64,000 nt of DNA from Chakrabartyella piscis. GTDB taxonomy: Bacteria > Bacillota > Clostridia > Lachnospirales > Anaerotignaceae. The number at the start of each line of letters is the position of its first letter. Position 1 is the first letter of the stretch. The notes beneath the pieces are model-generated. The model was not told the origin of the DNA, ran no database searches, and worked only from the letters and a program-made list of their open reading frames with translations. The DNA lies in the NCBI GenBank assembly GCA_030067835.1, contig CP092441.1, positions 1,798,001 through 1,862,000 of the forward strand. Direction: 5' to 3'. A program made the position numbers and the translations under genes. Shown here one piece after another: positions 37,792 through 46,886 of this stretch.

Positions 37792-39312
37792 TTGTCTAAA
37801 TTTGAAGAAAAACTGAAACAACTGTCCACCGATTACATCTACCACCAAGGTGTTGGTAGTTTACTTTTGTTGCTCATCAGTGTAATGGAGGAAGAAGAAG
37901 CTGGGGTTACGGTTTTGCCCTATGCAATCCACGATGATATTTTGCAAATTCGAAAAGATATCAGAACTCATATCCTTGGTTTGGAGGAGTTGCTGGATGG
38001 TTCTGAAGACAATGTGGAAGCAAAACTTTTGGCTTTGCAATCTGCTATGGAGATGAAACAAGCTCTCTTTACCATTTATGGCACCATTTACAGCTATTTC
38101 TCACAATGGAATATCATTTCCACTTTGATTAGTGACCAAGTGGCACTCAGAAGATATGCTGATGAAGAGATGAGTAAGAAACAAGTGGACTGGTCTTTGT
38201 TCTTTGGAGATTGTCATGCTTTCCTAGAAAGTCCAGAAACGGTTATGGAACAAAAACAATACATCAGCCAAATGCTCAAATGTATGCCACTTTCCATTAC
38301 CCGTGATAAATTCTTCCAAGAAGTTTTGGAAACATTGGAAATCGCTTTTGCAGATGAAAGTTTGCCTATAATTTCTGCATCTTTGCAAGCATTTGAACAC
38401 TTCTGCTGTCCAGAAACCAATGAACTTTATGGAAGATATTTCCCAGAGCTTGCAGAATTTATTGCAGAGAAAAAGCAAATCAATCCTGCCAAACTCACCA
38501 ACGAAGAATTGGATGACTTGTATGCTGAAATGCAAGAATCCTTTGAAACATTGGAAGGAATCGAGGAATACTTCTCTTGTATCTTCCACGACATCAATTC
38601 TTTGGTTTTGTTGTATACTTTGTCCTATTCCTTTGCAGATTTGACAGAACAAAGCATTTCACATGCCGATTTGTATCACGCTGTTTGTGATTTCATTGGT
38701 GGTGAATTGACATTGGCAGAAAAAGCAGCCTATTTGGATTCCTTAAACGAAGGTTTGGAAGCAGCTGTTGAACCTGTCATTGATCGAGCAACTGCTATTA
38801 GAAAAGAAGAAGTGAAAATGATGGAACGCATCCAATCCTTTGCTGATTTGGATGAAGACACCACCAAAACATTGATGATGGAAGATTATATTCGTAAATG
38901 TTATTTCAACGATATGAATGAAGAATTGTTTGATTTCCAAATTGATGAAAATGCACCACTTTCCACAAAAGAAGAACGTTCTGAATTGTTTGCTACTTTC
39001 TTGGCACATACACGCACCAGTTTTGATGCTTTGCCTATGGGAATGCGTAAAGTTGCAATGCAGACTTTGATGGGTGCTCTGCCTCCAATCTACTCTGTAC
39101 AAGAAGTGATGAATCGTCTGATGGATTACATCGACAACCACGCTTCTTTGGATCAACAACTTTTGATTGTAGATAAGATTGGTACTGTTTTTGCTGAATT
39201 TGGTTATGAATCTGTGGCTTCCAATTCACATGAACATCACCTTCATGAACATCATCATGAACACGGTGAACATTGCGGTTGTGGACATGACCACGAATAT
39301 CATCATCACTAA
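37792..39312 (+). CDS. Large helical protein of unknown function with His-rich C-terminus
   Basis: The 506-aa soluble protein has no recognised domain. It is acidic and nearly all helical through residue 478 and then ends in a tail of His, Glu and Gly with CGCGHDHE, about 15 His in 27 residues. The tail is like the metal-storage tails of nickel or zinc chaperones. It uses a TTG start, 8 nt after AAGGAG. The tail may bind Ni, Zn or Co; this is inference. A VOC metalloprotein follows 32 nt downstream and may be co-transcribed. Confidence 0.7.
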   Translation: MSKFEEKLKQLSTDYIYHQGVGSLLLLLISVMEEEEAGVTVLPYAIHDDILQIRKDIRTHILGLEELLDGSEDNVEAKLLALQSAMEMKQALFTIYGTIYSYFSQWNIISTLISDQVALRRYADEEMSKKQVDWSLFFGDCHAFLESPETVMEQKQYISQMLKCMPLSITRDKFFQEVLETLEIAFADESLPIISASLQAFEHFCCPETNELYGRYFPELAEFIAEKKQINPAKLTNEELDDLYAEMQESFETLEGIEEYFSCIFHDINSLVLLYTLSYSFADLTEQSISHADLYHAVCDFIGGELTLAEKAAYLDSLNEGLEAAVEPVIDRATAIRKEEVKMMERIQSFADLDEDTTKTLMMEDYIRKCYFNDMNEELFDFQIDENAPLSTKEERSELFATFLAHTRTSFDALPMGMRKVAMQTLMGALPPIYSVQEVMNRLMDYIDNHASLDQQLLIVDKIGTVFAEFGYESVASNSHEHHLHEHHHEHGEHCGCGHDHEYHHH

Positions 39313-39344
39313 AGTTAATTTCATATATATAAAGGAGGATTTTT

Positions 39345-39713
39345 ATGTTTACATTTGCTCATTACAATTACAACGTTTTGGATTTAGAAAAAAGCATGAA
39401 ATTCTATGCTGACGCTTTGGGTCTCAAAGAAATGCGTAGAAAAGAATCACCTGATGGTAGCTGGATTTTGGTATACCTTGGTGATGGTGTAACAGATTTC
39501 CAATTGGAGCTCACATGGTTGCGTGATCGCAAAGAACCATACAACCTTGGCGAAAACGAAATCCATTTGGCATTCCGTGCAAAAGATTACGATGCTGCTC
39601 ATGCAAAACACAAAGAAATGGGTTGTATCTGTTTTGAAAACGATGCAATGGGTATTTATTTCATCAACGATCCTGATGGATATTGGTTGGAAATCATCCC
39701 TACACGTATGTAA
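39345..39713 (+). CDS. Lactoylglutathione lyase-like VOC protein
   Basis: The 122-aa protein follows the glyoxalase I pattern: FAHYNYNVLDLEKSMKFYADALGL, ELELTWL-like FQLELTW, EIHLAFRAKDYD and DPDGYWLEIIP. His6, Glu, His and Glu metal ligands are present. Likely role is detoxifying methylglyoxal or a related aldehyde. A GGAGG site precedes the ATG. Confidence 0.85.
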   Translation: MFTFAHYNYNVLDLEKSMKFYADALGLKEMRRKESPDGSWILVYLGDGVTDFQLELTWLRDRKEPYNLGENEIHLAFRAKDYDAAHAKHKEMGCICFENDAMGIYFINDPDGYWLEIIPTRM

Positions 39714-39725
39714 GAAATGAATGTT

Positions 39726-39760
39726 TTACCTCCTTGGTTTGTGCTGAGGGGGTTTTTATT
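39726..39760 (+). terminator. Probable terminator after the VOC gene
   Basis: ACCTCC pairs with GGGGGT across about 14 nt, then TTTTTATTTTC follows. Confidence 0.55.
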
Positions 39761-39825
39761 TTCTCTTCTAAAATAAATATTGATGAATTAAACTACTGAA
39801 GGTTATTAATATAATGTGTAGTTAC

Positions 39826-39994
39826 GGAGCGATGAGGGCATCGCTCCCTACAAAAACCAAAATCTGAAATATATTGCACTTGTAGGGGTGATTCACGAAT
39901 CGACCGCAAAACCAAGGATTCTTCGTCACGGTGCTCCTCTGAATGACAATACGTTAGAGTGTGCTTCTGTAGGGGATGGCGTCCTCGACATCCC
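39826..39994. repeat. Cluster of short intergenic repeats
   Basis: GGAGCGAT/ATCGCTCC + CTAC (39826-39851), a GATTCACGAATC unit near 39890, an AAGGATTCTTCGTC unit (about 39914-39952) and an inverted GTAGGGGATG/CATCCC hairpin (39969-39994). The six-frame reading here (SEEHRDEESLVLR) is an artefact of the repeat. Confidence 0.7.
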
Positions 39995-40008
39995 GCTATT
40001 AGAATTAA

Positions 40009-40343
40009 ATAATTTAACAAATGAATTTTGATTTCCACTCAACCTTTGCTCGCAAAGCGGAATCCTAAAGATTGCTATTTGTAGGAATTTCAATATGCGT
40101 CTCTAGCCATGAAGGAAGTATGCTCAAGCCAAAAATTATAGCAATAGCCACCTCTATTCCACCTTGCAAAGGAGTTTCGAGGAGTCGCAGCCTCCTTGAA
40201 CCGTGCTCCACGCTTCGGAAGTAGTGGTGGATTTTGTTACTTTTTAGCAGTAAAAAGTAAGGTCTGAATGCTTTAAAACTTGAATAAATTCCTACCTAAA
40301 ATTAATTCTATTCTCTATTCACCTTACTACAGATTATAAGCAT
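40009..40343. repeat. 0.6-kb repeat element, copy 2 (left part missing)
   Basis: It matches the right half of copies 33519-34118 and 59511-60104, including CCGTGCTCCACGCTTCGG and ACTACAGATTATAAGCAT, but lacks the left inverted arm. Confidence 0.7.
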
Positions 40344-40547
40344 AACAAACATATACTCCATACTAAAATTTTATTACAAACAAATAAAAAACAGATACCG
40401 AGGAAGTATCTGCTTTTTGGGTTTTGATGAAAAAGATATAGGGTATGTTTTTGTTGCACTTGCAAATTCATTCTAGCATAGGGATTTATTCCTTGCAATA
40501 GAGTTGACCAAAGCATAACAATTCTTTACAAACCCTTTATATTCCAA

Positions 40548-41540
40548 TTATCGTTCTTGATTGACCATTGCATAGTATCCATACAACGCATAGCTTTCAC
40601 CTTTTTTACCAGTTACAATTTCCACTTCCAATTCAGGCAAAAGATGCTCACAAATGATTTTATAAGCTTCTATGTAATTTTTGCCACCGATGATGACGCA
40701 TTTTTTTACATCTGTCCACTCATGTTCCATTTTATAAGCAAGCATATCAATAACGCCACCAGCAATGATGCCAGTCAACAACGCATTACGCACTGCATTT
40801 TCACATACATCAAAGACCTTTGTAGCATGGATGATGCACAAAGCTCTTGCCAAACCATATGTTTTCACTGCATTGTACCCTTGCAAAACATCTTCTGGTT
40901 TCATTTTGACATCTTCGTCAGACAATTCACCGCCCAAAATGGTATCTTTTTTGATGGCATAATTCAGTTCACCTGTAAAGTTGGAAACGATATCTGTAAC
41001 TGCACCATCTTTCAAATACAATAGATGGGTATGTGATCCTGGTGAAATCATAACTCCTTCTGTGCCTTTTGGGAATACACCTTCTGCTACCATGCCAATG
41101 GCTTCGATTTCTTCGCCACGAACGCTATTCATCAATGCAATATTTTCCATATTCACCACTTGGTTTGGTTGTGCTGTTTTGGCACCACAAATCAAAATCA
41201 ATTCTCTATGGAAATATTTGTCTTCTTGGTGCAAATAACGAGAATCCCACAGCTTTTTCACATCAACAGGTGTACTGATATGAGGTACTTCTACAATGCC
41301 AAACACATAAGTCACCATACCAGACAAGCAAATGCTTTCAATATCGCTATCTTGTAAGTGATTGCGTTCCAATGCAATATCGTAAATTTCTTTCAGACCC
41401 TTCAAAAGCACATCATTGCTACCAGAAATGGCAGAATCTTTTGTTCCAACATTGGCAATGACAGTATCAATGGTTTGCATATTTTGAATCAAATAGAGCT
41501 TAGAATTGCTTGTTCCAGAATCCACATAAACTTGATACAT
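40548..41540 (-). CDS. 2-dehydro-3-deoxygalactonokinase-like sugar acid kinase
   Basis: The 330-aa protein (ATG at 41540 after GGAGGG) belongs to the DgoK fold: N-terminal phosphate motif VDSGTSNSKLYLI, SGMVTY, PGSHTHLLYLKDG and the adenosine-side GGVIDML ... GGKNYIEAYK. It would phosphorylate KDGal in a De Ley-Doudoroff-type pathway, but no aldolase or dehydratase gene lies beside it, so the substrate is uncertain. Confidence 0.78.
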   Translation of the reverse strand: MYQVYVDSGTSNSKLYLIQNMQTIDTVIANVGTKDSAISGSNDVLLKGLKEIYDIALERNHLQDSDIESICLSGMVTYVFGIVEVPHISTPVDVKKLWDSRYLHQEDKYFHRELILICGAKTAQPNQVVNMENIALMNSVRGEEIEAIGMVAEGVFPKGTEGVMISPGSHTHLLYLKDGAVTDIVSNFTGELNYAIKKDTILGGELSDEDVKMKPEDVLQGYNAVKTYGLARALCIIHATKVFDVCENAVRNALLTGIIAGGVIDMLAYKMEHEWTDVKKCVIIGGKNYIEAYKIICEHLLPELEVEIVTGKKGESYALYGYYAMVNQER

Positions 41541-41552
41541 AATTCCCTCCAT

Positions 41553-41851
41553 ATTCCTATATAATATTTATTTTTTGTCATATAAAATCTTTTTTATTAT
41601 ATAATTAAATTTTTCTAGTGTCAATGTATATGGAAGATGTACAATATTTTCGTGATTTTTCACAAAAACTGTATGGTGTGCACAAAATCTTTTTTTCATA
41701 AAATAGCTTGAAATCAGGATTTCAAGTTGTAGTCAGTAGTAAAAAAGACGATTTCCTCGCACAAGTGATTCTACGAATCACCTAGAAATCGCTTTTTGTC
41801 CTCGACGAAATGCGATTCCGTCTGCGGATTAAAGTCTGCGACGCTAAAAAC
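41553..41851. other. Intergenic region with a long hairpin
   Basis: No gene seen. On the minus strand a composite hairpin (outer CGATTTC/GAAATCG, inner GTGATTC/GAATCAC, about 41751-41794) is followed by six T and could be a second terminator downstream of valS. Confidence 0.5.
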
Positions 41852-41884
41852 AAAAAGACCTTTAATTTTTTGACAGACTAAAGG
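41852..41884 (-). terminator. Terminator of valS
   Basis: On the minus strand CCTTTA (41884-41879) pairs with TAAAGG (41864-41859), followed by TCTTTTTG. Confidence 0.7.
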
Positions 41885-41917
41885 CATACCCCATAAGATA
41901 TGCCCCATTTGTTTGTC

Positions 41918-44551
41918 TTATTTCTTCATTTGACCCAAGCGCTCTTCCACTTGTTCCAACATTGCTCTATATTTATCTTCTTTTGCTTTTTCTTCATCAA
42001 TAACTGCTGCTGGTGCTTTTGCAACAAATCCTTGGTTGGAAAGTTTTTTCACTACTCGATCAATTTCTTTTTCAAGTTTTGCTTTTTCTTTTTCCAAACG
42101 TTCGATTTCTTTTGCAAAATCAACCAATTCTGCCAAAGGCATATAGATGGTTGCATCTGTGATTACCAAAGAAACTGCATCTTCTCCAATGCCTTCTGGT
42201 TTTTCAGAAACAATGACTTCACTTGCGTGACCCAAAGTTTTGAAGAATACTTTGGAATGTTCGAAGATATGACGCACTTCTTCTTTTTCAGAAACAACAA
42301 ATACTTGTACTTTTTTGGAAGGTACAACGTTCATCTCTGCACGTACGTTACGGATGTTACGCACTGCTTCTTTGATTGCATCAATTTCCATTTCGCTTTC
42401 TTTGTAGTTCCATTCTTCGGAATATACAGGGAAGTTGGAAATCATGATACTTTCTTCTTCATCTTGCAAAGCTGTAAAGAGTTCTTCTGTGATAAATGGC
42501 ATAAATGGATGCATCATTTTCAAACCATTGATGAGAACTGTTTGCAATGTCCAAAGTGCAGCATCTCTTGTTTCGTCTTCTGTATTATACAAACGAGGTT
42601 TTACCATTTCGATGTACCAGTCACAGAATTCATCCCACAAGAAATCATATACTTTTTGAACAGCAAGCCCCATGTCATATGTGTTCATATTATCATCAAA
42701 TTCTTTTGCCAAAGTATTGAATTTGGAAAGAATCCATTTGTCTGCTGCTGTCAAGTTGGCATTGGAGTATTCTTTGCCTTCTTCTACGTTCATCATAACG
42801 AATTTGGAAGCATTCCAGATTTTGTTACAGAAGTTACGACAGTTGTCCAAACGTTCCCAATAGAAACGCATATCGTTACCAGGCGCATTACCTGTAATCA
42901 ACATCAAACGAAGTGGGTCAGCGCCATAGTTGCCAATTACTTCCAAAGGATCGATACCATTGCCCAAAGATTTAGAGAATTTACGTCCTTGGTCATCACG
43001 AATCAAACCATGAATCAAAACGTCATGGAATGGAATTTCGCCCATTTGTTCCATACCAGAGAATACCATACGAATTACCCAGAAGAAGATGATATCATAG
43101 CCTGTAATCAATGTACCTGTTGGGTAGAAGTGATCCAATTCTTCTGTATTTTCTGGCCAGCCCAATGTGGAGAAAGGCCACAATGCAGAACTGAACCATG
43201 TATCGAGTGTATCTGGATCTTGTTCAATATTTTTGGATTTACAAGCTTCACAACAATCTGGTGTTGTTTTGGAAATTGTGATATGACCACAATCTGCACA
43301 GTAGTAAGCTGGAATTCTATGTCCCCACCAAAGTTGACGAGAAATACACCAATCACGAATATTTTCCAACCAATGCAAGTATGTTTTGCCGAAACGGTCA
43401 GGAATGATGCGCATTTCTTTATTTTTGTATACATCAATAGCAGGCTTTGCCATTTCTTCCATTTTTACGAACCATTGCAATTTGATGAGAGGTTCTACAG
43501 GTGCATTACATCTTTCATGGCAACCAACTGCGTGTTGGATGTCCTCGATTTCCACCAAATAGCCATCTTCTTTGAGCTCTTTGATGATGGCTTCTCTACA
43601 TTCGTAACGATCCATACCTTCATATTTGCCAGCATTTTCGTTCATAGTACCATCGTCATTCATAACGTTGATACGTGGAAGATTATGACGTTCTCCAACC
43701 ATAAAGTCATTAGGGTCATGAGCAGGTGTAATTTTAACAACGCCAGTACCAAAGTCTTTTTCTACATAGGTATCTGCAATGATAGGGATTTCTGTATTCA
43801 TAATTGGCAAAATACAGAATTTACCAACCAAGTCAGCATATCTTTCATCATCTGGATGTACCGCAATTGCAGTATCACCAAGCATGGTTTCTGGTCTTGT
43901 AGTAGCCAAACGCAAGCGTTTATCGGAACCAACGATTGGATATTCAATGTGGTAGAAATGACCAGCTGTATCCACATGGTTTACTTCTGCATCAGAGATG
44001 GTGGTTTGACAAACAGGACACCAGTTGATGATTTTTTCACCACGATAGATATAGCCTTTTTCATACAAACGAGCGAATGTTTCCAAAACTGCATCAGAAC
44101 AACCTTCGTCCATTGTGAAACGAACACGATCCCAGTCACAAGAACAACCAAGTTTTCTCAATTGGTTCAAGATGATACCGCCATATTCTTCTTTCCAATC
44201 CCAAGCACGTTCCAAGAAGCCTTCACGACCAACATCGGATTTGGTCAAGCCTTCAGATGCCATTTTTTCTACTACTTTCAATTCTGTAGAAATGGAAGCA
44301 TGGTCAATACCAGGTACCCAAAGTGCATTATAACCAGACATTCTTTTCCAACGAATGAGGATATCTTGCATGGTGTTATCCAAAGCATGTCCCATATGCA
44401 ATTGACCTGTGATATTTGGTGGTGGCATTACGATACAATATGGTTTTTTATCTCTATCTACTTCTGTGTGGAAATATTTCTTTTCCATCCAAGTTTGGTA
44501 CAAACGTTCTTCAACCACTGCAGGGTCGAAATTTTTTGCCAATTCCTTCAT
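41918..44551 (-). CDS. valS: Valyl-tRNA synthetase
   Basis: The 877-aa class I synthetase starts at ATG 44551, directly behind AGGAGGAG; the longer form has no site. It has HMGH (52-55) in PPPNITGQLHMGHAL, the editing domain (TTRPETMLGDTAIAVHP), KFSKS in GRKFSKSLGNG, an anticodon-binding domain and a C-terminal coiled coil (EIERLEKEKAKLEKEIDRV). It charges tRNA-Val with proofreading against Thr. It is controlled by an upstream T-box. Confidence 0.97.
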   Translation of the reverse strand: MKELAKNFDPAVVEERLYQTWMEKKYFHTEVDRDKKPYCIVMPPPNITGQLHMGHALDNTMQDILIRWKRMSGYNALWVPGIDHASISTELKVVEKMASEGLTKSDVGREGFLERAWDWKEEYGGIILNQLRKLGCSCDWDRVRFTMDEGCSDAVLETFARLYEKGYIYRGEKIINWCPVCQTTISDAEVNHVDTAGHFYHIEYPIVGSDKRLRLATTRPETMLGDTAIAVHPDDERYADLVGKFCILPIMNTEIPIIADTYVEKDFGTGVVKITPAHDPNDFMVGERHNLPRINVMNDDGTMNENAGKYEGMDRYECREAIIKELKEDGYLVEIEDIQHAVGCHERCNAPVEPLIKLQWFVKMEEMAKPAIDVYKNKEMRIIPDRFGKTYLHWLENIRDWCISRQLWWGHRIPAYYCADCGHITISKTTPDCCEACKSKNIEQDPDTLDTWFSSALWPFSTLGWPENTEELDHFYPTGTLITGYDIIFFWVIRMVFSGMEQMGEIPFHDVLIHGLIRDDQGRKFSKSLGNGIDPLEVIGNYGADPLRLMLITGNAPGNDMRFYWERLDNCRNFCNKIWNASKFVMMNVEEGKEYSNANLTAADKWILSKFNTLAKEFDDNMNTYDMGLAVQKVYDFLWDEFCDWYIEMVKPRLYNTEDETRDAALWTLQTVLINGLKMMHPFMPFITEELFTALQDEEESIMISNFPVYSEEWNYKESEMEIDAIKEAVRNIRNVRAEMNVVPSKKVQVFVVSEKEEVRHIFEHSKVFFKTLGHASEVIVSEKPEGIGEDAVSLVITDATIYMPLAELVDFAKEIERLEKEKAKLEKEIDRVVKKLSNQGFVAKAPAAVIDEEKAKEDKYRAMLEQVEERLGQMKK

Positions 44552-44602
44552 GTGTTCTCCTCCTAATTCATCCCAATACATCCATAATCTAGTATTTGAT
44601 TC

Positions 44603-44676
44603 GGGTGAACACATAGGTTCACCCCTACAAGTTCATTTTTCAATGTTTTTGTAGGGGCAGTCCTGTGTGACCGCCC
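44603..44676. repeat. Two CCCTAC-type hairpins in the valS leader
   Basis: GGGTGAAC/GTTCACCC + CTAC (44603-44628) and an inverted copy GTAGGGGCAGTC/GACCGCCC (44651-44676). They lie between the T-box terminator and the valS ribosome site, so they are transcribed in every valS mRNA. Confidence 0.75.
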
Positions 44677-44699
44677 GTTATATGTCCCAAAATTACGCA

Positions 44700-44954
44700 A
44701 CATACAAAAAGAGCTTCCATCCAACAAAAGGACGAAAGCTCGTGGTACCACCTTAATTCCTGCTTCAAAAGAAGCAAGCACTCTATGACCTATAACGCAA
44801 TCAACCGTTTTCACCTACGCAAATAATTCTTCAGTGAAACAACTCCAAAGCTACCTTCCACATGTCCATTTGCAAAGGGTTTACAGCCGATGACCCTCAT
44901 TCTCTATCCAATGACCTTGTGTACTCCTCTTTTTCATTGTCTTTTACAATCTCT
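44700..44954 (-). ncRNA. T-box riboswitch (tRNA-Val sensing) upstream of valS
   Basis: The T-box core AAGGTGGTACCACG lies at 44754-44741. The terminator pairs GAGCTTTCGTCC with GGATGGAAGCTC (44741-44711) and is followed by TTTTT. Stem I has a GGCTGTAAACCC apical block. A Val codon GTA at 44854-44852, just before GCTTTGGAGT, is a likely specifier. Uncharged tRNA-Val should open the terminator. Confidence 0.92.
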
Positions 44955-44960
44955 ATGAAG

Positions 44961-44989
44961 AGTTTAGTCAATTTTCACGAATTTGTCAA
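44961..44989 (-). promoter_or_regulatory. Promoter of the T-box/valS transcript
   Basis: On the minus strand: TTGACA (44989-44984), 17-nt spacer, TAAACT (44966-44961). The expected start is near 44954. Confidence 0.8.
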
Positions 44990-45047
44990 GTGAAAATCTT
45001 TATTTATTTTGTATACATATAGCTCATCTATCATTTCAGCATCAAAC

Positions 45048-45227
45048 TCATTTGAATTGGTTGCTATTTGCATCGTATACATAGTCAATTGCAGCCAATT
45101 TTGCAGTCAATTCTGATACCACTACGCCTTCTTCTTGGCAAAGCAGTTCCAAGTTGGAATAGGTATCTCTCAATTTTGTATTGATTACACTCAACAGCAT
45201 CACTGGGTCTTTTGGTAAATTTGACAT
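45048..45227 (-). CDS. DUF4250-family small protein
   Basis: The 59-aa protein begins MSNLPKDPVMLLSVINTKLRD and ends AAIDYVYDANSNQFK, the typical DUF4250 frame: NLPKDPVMLLS start, helical middle, IDYxYD end. AAAGGA precedes the ATG. It is soluble and its function is unknown. Confidence 0.82.
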   Translation of the reverse strand: MSNLPKDPVMLLSVINTKLRDTYSNLELLCQEEGVVVSELTAKLAAIDYVYDANSNQFK

Positions 45228-45262
45228 ATTTGTTCCTTTCTCATTTTCATTGCCACAAAAGC

Positions 45263-45286
45263 GGAATGGTCAAGACCATTCCCTAC
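45263..45286. repeat. CCCTAC-tailed hairpin repeat
   Basis: GGAATGGTC/GACCATTCC, a perfect 9-bp stem with AA between the arms, followed by CTAC. Confidence 0.75.
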
Positions 45287-45302
45287 ATGATATATTTATA
45301 TT

Positions 45303-45713
45303 TTACAACAGTTCGCCATTTGCGATACGTTTTTGCAAGTCCAAAACCTTTGTATGGATGGTTTTCATGGTTTCTAGGAATACAGAATCCTCTGCACCTG
45401 AAGGATCGTCTAAGCCCCAATCTTCTCTATATTTACAAGGAAGAAATGGACAGTTCACATTACAACCCATGGTAATGACCACATCCACTTCTGGAATGTC
45501 TCCTAGCAATTTGCTACTTTGTGTCGCTTCCATATCAATTGCATACACAGCTTTCATCAAACGCACTGCATCTTGATTGATTTGTGGTTTGGTTTCTGTA
45601 CCTGCTGAATAGCTTTCAAATGTATCAGATGCAAGCATTTTGCCTAGAGCTTCTGCCATTTGACTTCTACAAGAATTATGCACACATACAAATGCAACTT
45701 TTGGATTTTTCAT
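45303..45713 (-). CDS. arsC: Arsenate reductase, low-molecular-weight phosphatase type
   Basis: The 136-aa enzyme has the P-loop C-x5-R (Cys10-Arg16 in VCVHNSCRSQMAEAL), the second redox segment TMGCNVNCPFLP and the DPSG loop. This matches the thioredoxin-coupled ArsC group. No arsR or arsB is nearby. It lies between ftsW and the DUF4250 gene, with AAGGAG before the start. Confidence 0.88.
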   Translation of the reverse strand: MKNPKVAFVCVHNSCRSQMAEALGKMLASDTFESYSAGTETKPQINQDAVRLMKAVYAIDMEATQSSKLLGDIPEVDVVITMGCNVNCPFLPCKYREDWGLDDPSGAEDSVFLETMKTIHTKVLDLQKRIANGELL

Positions 45714-45724
45714 ATTCTTTCTCC

Positions 45725-46870
45725 TTATTTTTCTCTTTGGGTTTTGGAAACGTTGAGCAAAATACCAATCATAATCGCCAAAAACAACAGCGATGTACCT
45801 CCATAGCTAATAAAAGGCAATGGTTGCCCTGTATTTGGAATGGTATTGGTTACAACACCCATATTGATGATGGCTTGGAATGCAATAACTGAAATAATCC
45901 CCGTTGCCACCAAAGTTCCATACAAATCTCTTGCTCGAATTGCAATACGAACACCACGCCATATGAGAATTGCAAACAACATAATCACCAGACCAGCACC
46001 CAAAAGACCCAATTCTTCACATATGATGGAGAAAATAATATCATTATGGGATTCTGGAACAAATGTTTTTTGACGACTTTGACCAAGTCCCAAGCCAAAT
46101 ACACCACCAGATGCAACTGCATATAAGCCTTGGATGATTTGATATCCATCACCCGTTGGATCAGACCAAGGATCTTGCCAAATTGTGATTCGACTCATAC
46201 GATAAGAAAAATTCACAACTGCCAATGCACCAAGAGGAATCATCGCCAATGCACCTGCCACCAAATATCTAATTTTAGGCGCACCTACAAACAACATTGC
46301 CAAACCCATCAACAACACCAAAAGTGCTGATGAAAAGTTGGATTTTGCAATCAAAACAACAGGAATACCCAAAATAGCAAGTGCTTTTACAAATCCTTTG
46401 AAGGTATTCATCTCATTTCTATGCTTCACAATATAGTGTGAAAAATAAATTGCCAATGCACACTTAGTTACTTCTGAAGGTTGGAATTGCACTACACCCG
46501 GAATCCCAAGCCAACGCACCTGACCACCAGCTTCGATACCCACACCTGGAATCCATAAAAGTGCCAACATAAAATTGGATACCCAATAACCAAGAAATGA
46601 TATTCTTCGAAACTTTGTATAGGGAACTGCCATGACAACCAAAATAGCTACCAAACTCAGAGCCACCCATTGACCTTGTTTTTTCAGATAATAAAACATA
46701 TCATTATTGTATTCTGTACTGATCATGGTTGTATAATAGCTGGCACTAAAAATCATCACCACACCAAATAACATCAGTGTGATGGTAATGAATAACACTG
46801 TAAAATCAAAGGAACTGGGCCCTAGATGTTTTTGCGTATATGTAGGTTGTTTTTTTCTGCCCTGATCCAT
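45725..46870 (-). CDS. ftsW: FtsW/SpoVE-type SEDS glycosyltransferase
   Basis: The 381-aa membrane protein has about ten helices, the long extracellular loop YQIIQGLYAVASGGVFGLGLGQSRQK and PESHNDIIFSIICEELG, and the C-terminal GQPLPFISYGGTSL. SEDS proteins polymerise lipid II with a partner class B PBP. It is the last gene of the wall cluster, 16 nt behind murD. FtsW and SpoVE cannot be told apart from sequence. Confidence 0.9.
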   Translation of the reverse strand: MDQGRKKQPTYTQKHLGPSSFDFTVLFITITLMLFGVVMIFSASYYTTMISTEYNNDMFYYLKKQGQWVALSLVAILVVMAVPYTKFRRISFLGYWVSNFMLALLWIPGVGIEAGGQVRWLGIPGVVQFQPSEVTKCALAIYFSHYIVKHRNEMNTFKGFVKALAILGIPVVLIAKSNFSSALLVLLMGLAMLFVGAPKIRYLVAGALAMIPLGALAVVNFSYRMSRITIWQDPWSDPTGDGYQIIQGLYAVASGGVFGLGLGQSRQKTFVPESHNDIIFSIICEELGLLGAGLVIMLFAILIWRGVRIAIRARDLYGTLVATGIISVIAFQAIINMGVVTNTIPNTGQPLPFISYGGTSLLFLAIMIGILLNVSKTQREK

Positions 46871-46886
46871 TTTTTCACCTCTTTAT

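Noticed and set aside
39793-40038. 81-codon frame containing SEEHRDEESLVLR
   Set aside because: It translates the short intergenic repeats. The same false peptide appears at 54574-54882.
40445-40547. Terminator-like sequence or gene after the DgoK-like kinase
   Set aside because: No clear stem with T run and no start signal could be found by eye.
41900-44566. Long plus-strand open frame of 888 codons opposite valS
   Set aside because: It is antisense to a fully convincing valS. Its composition (very rich in Phe, Cys, His) is the mirror of AT-rich minus-strand codons, and it has no ribosome site.
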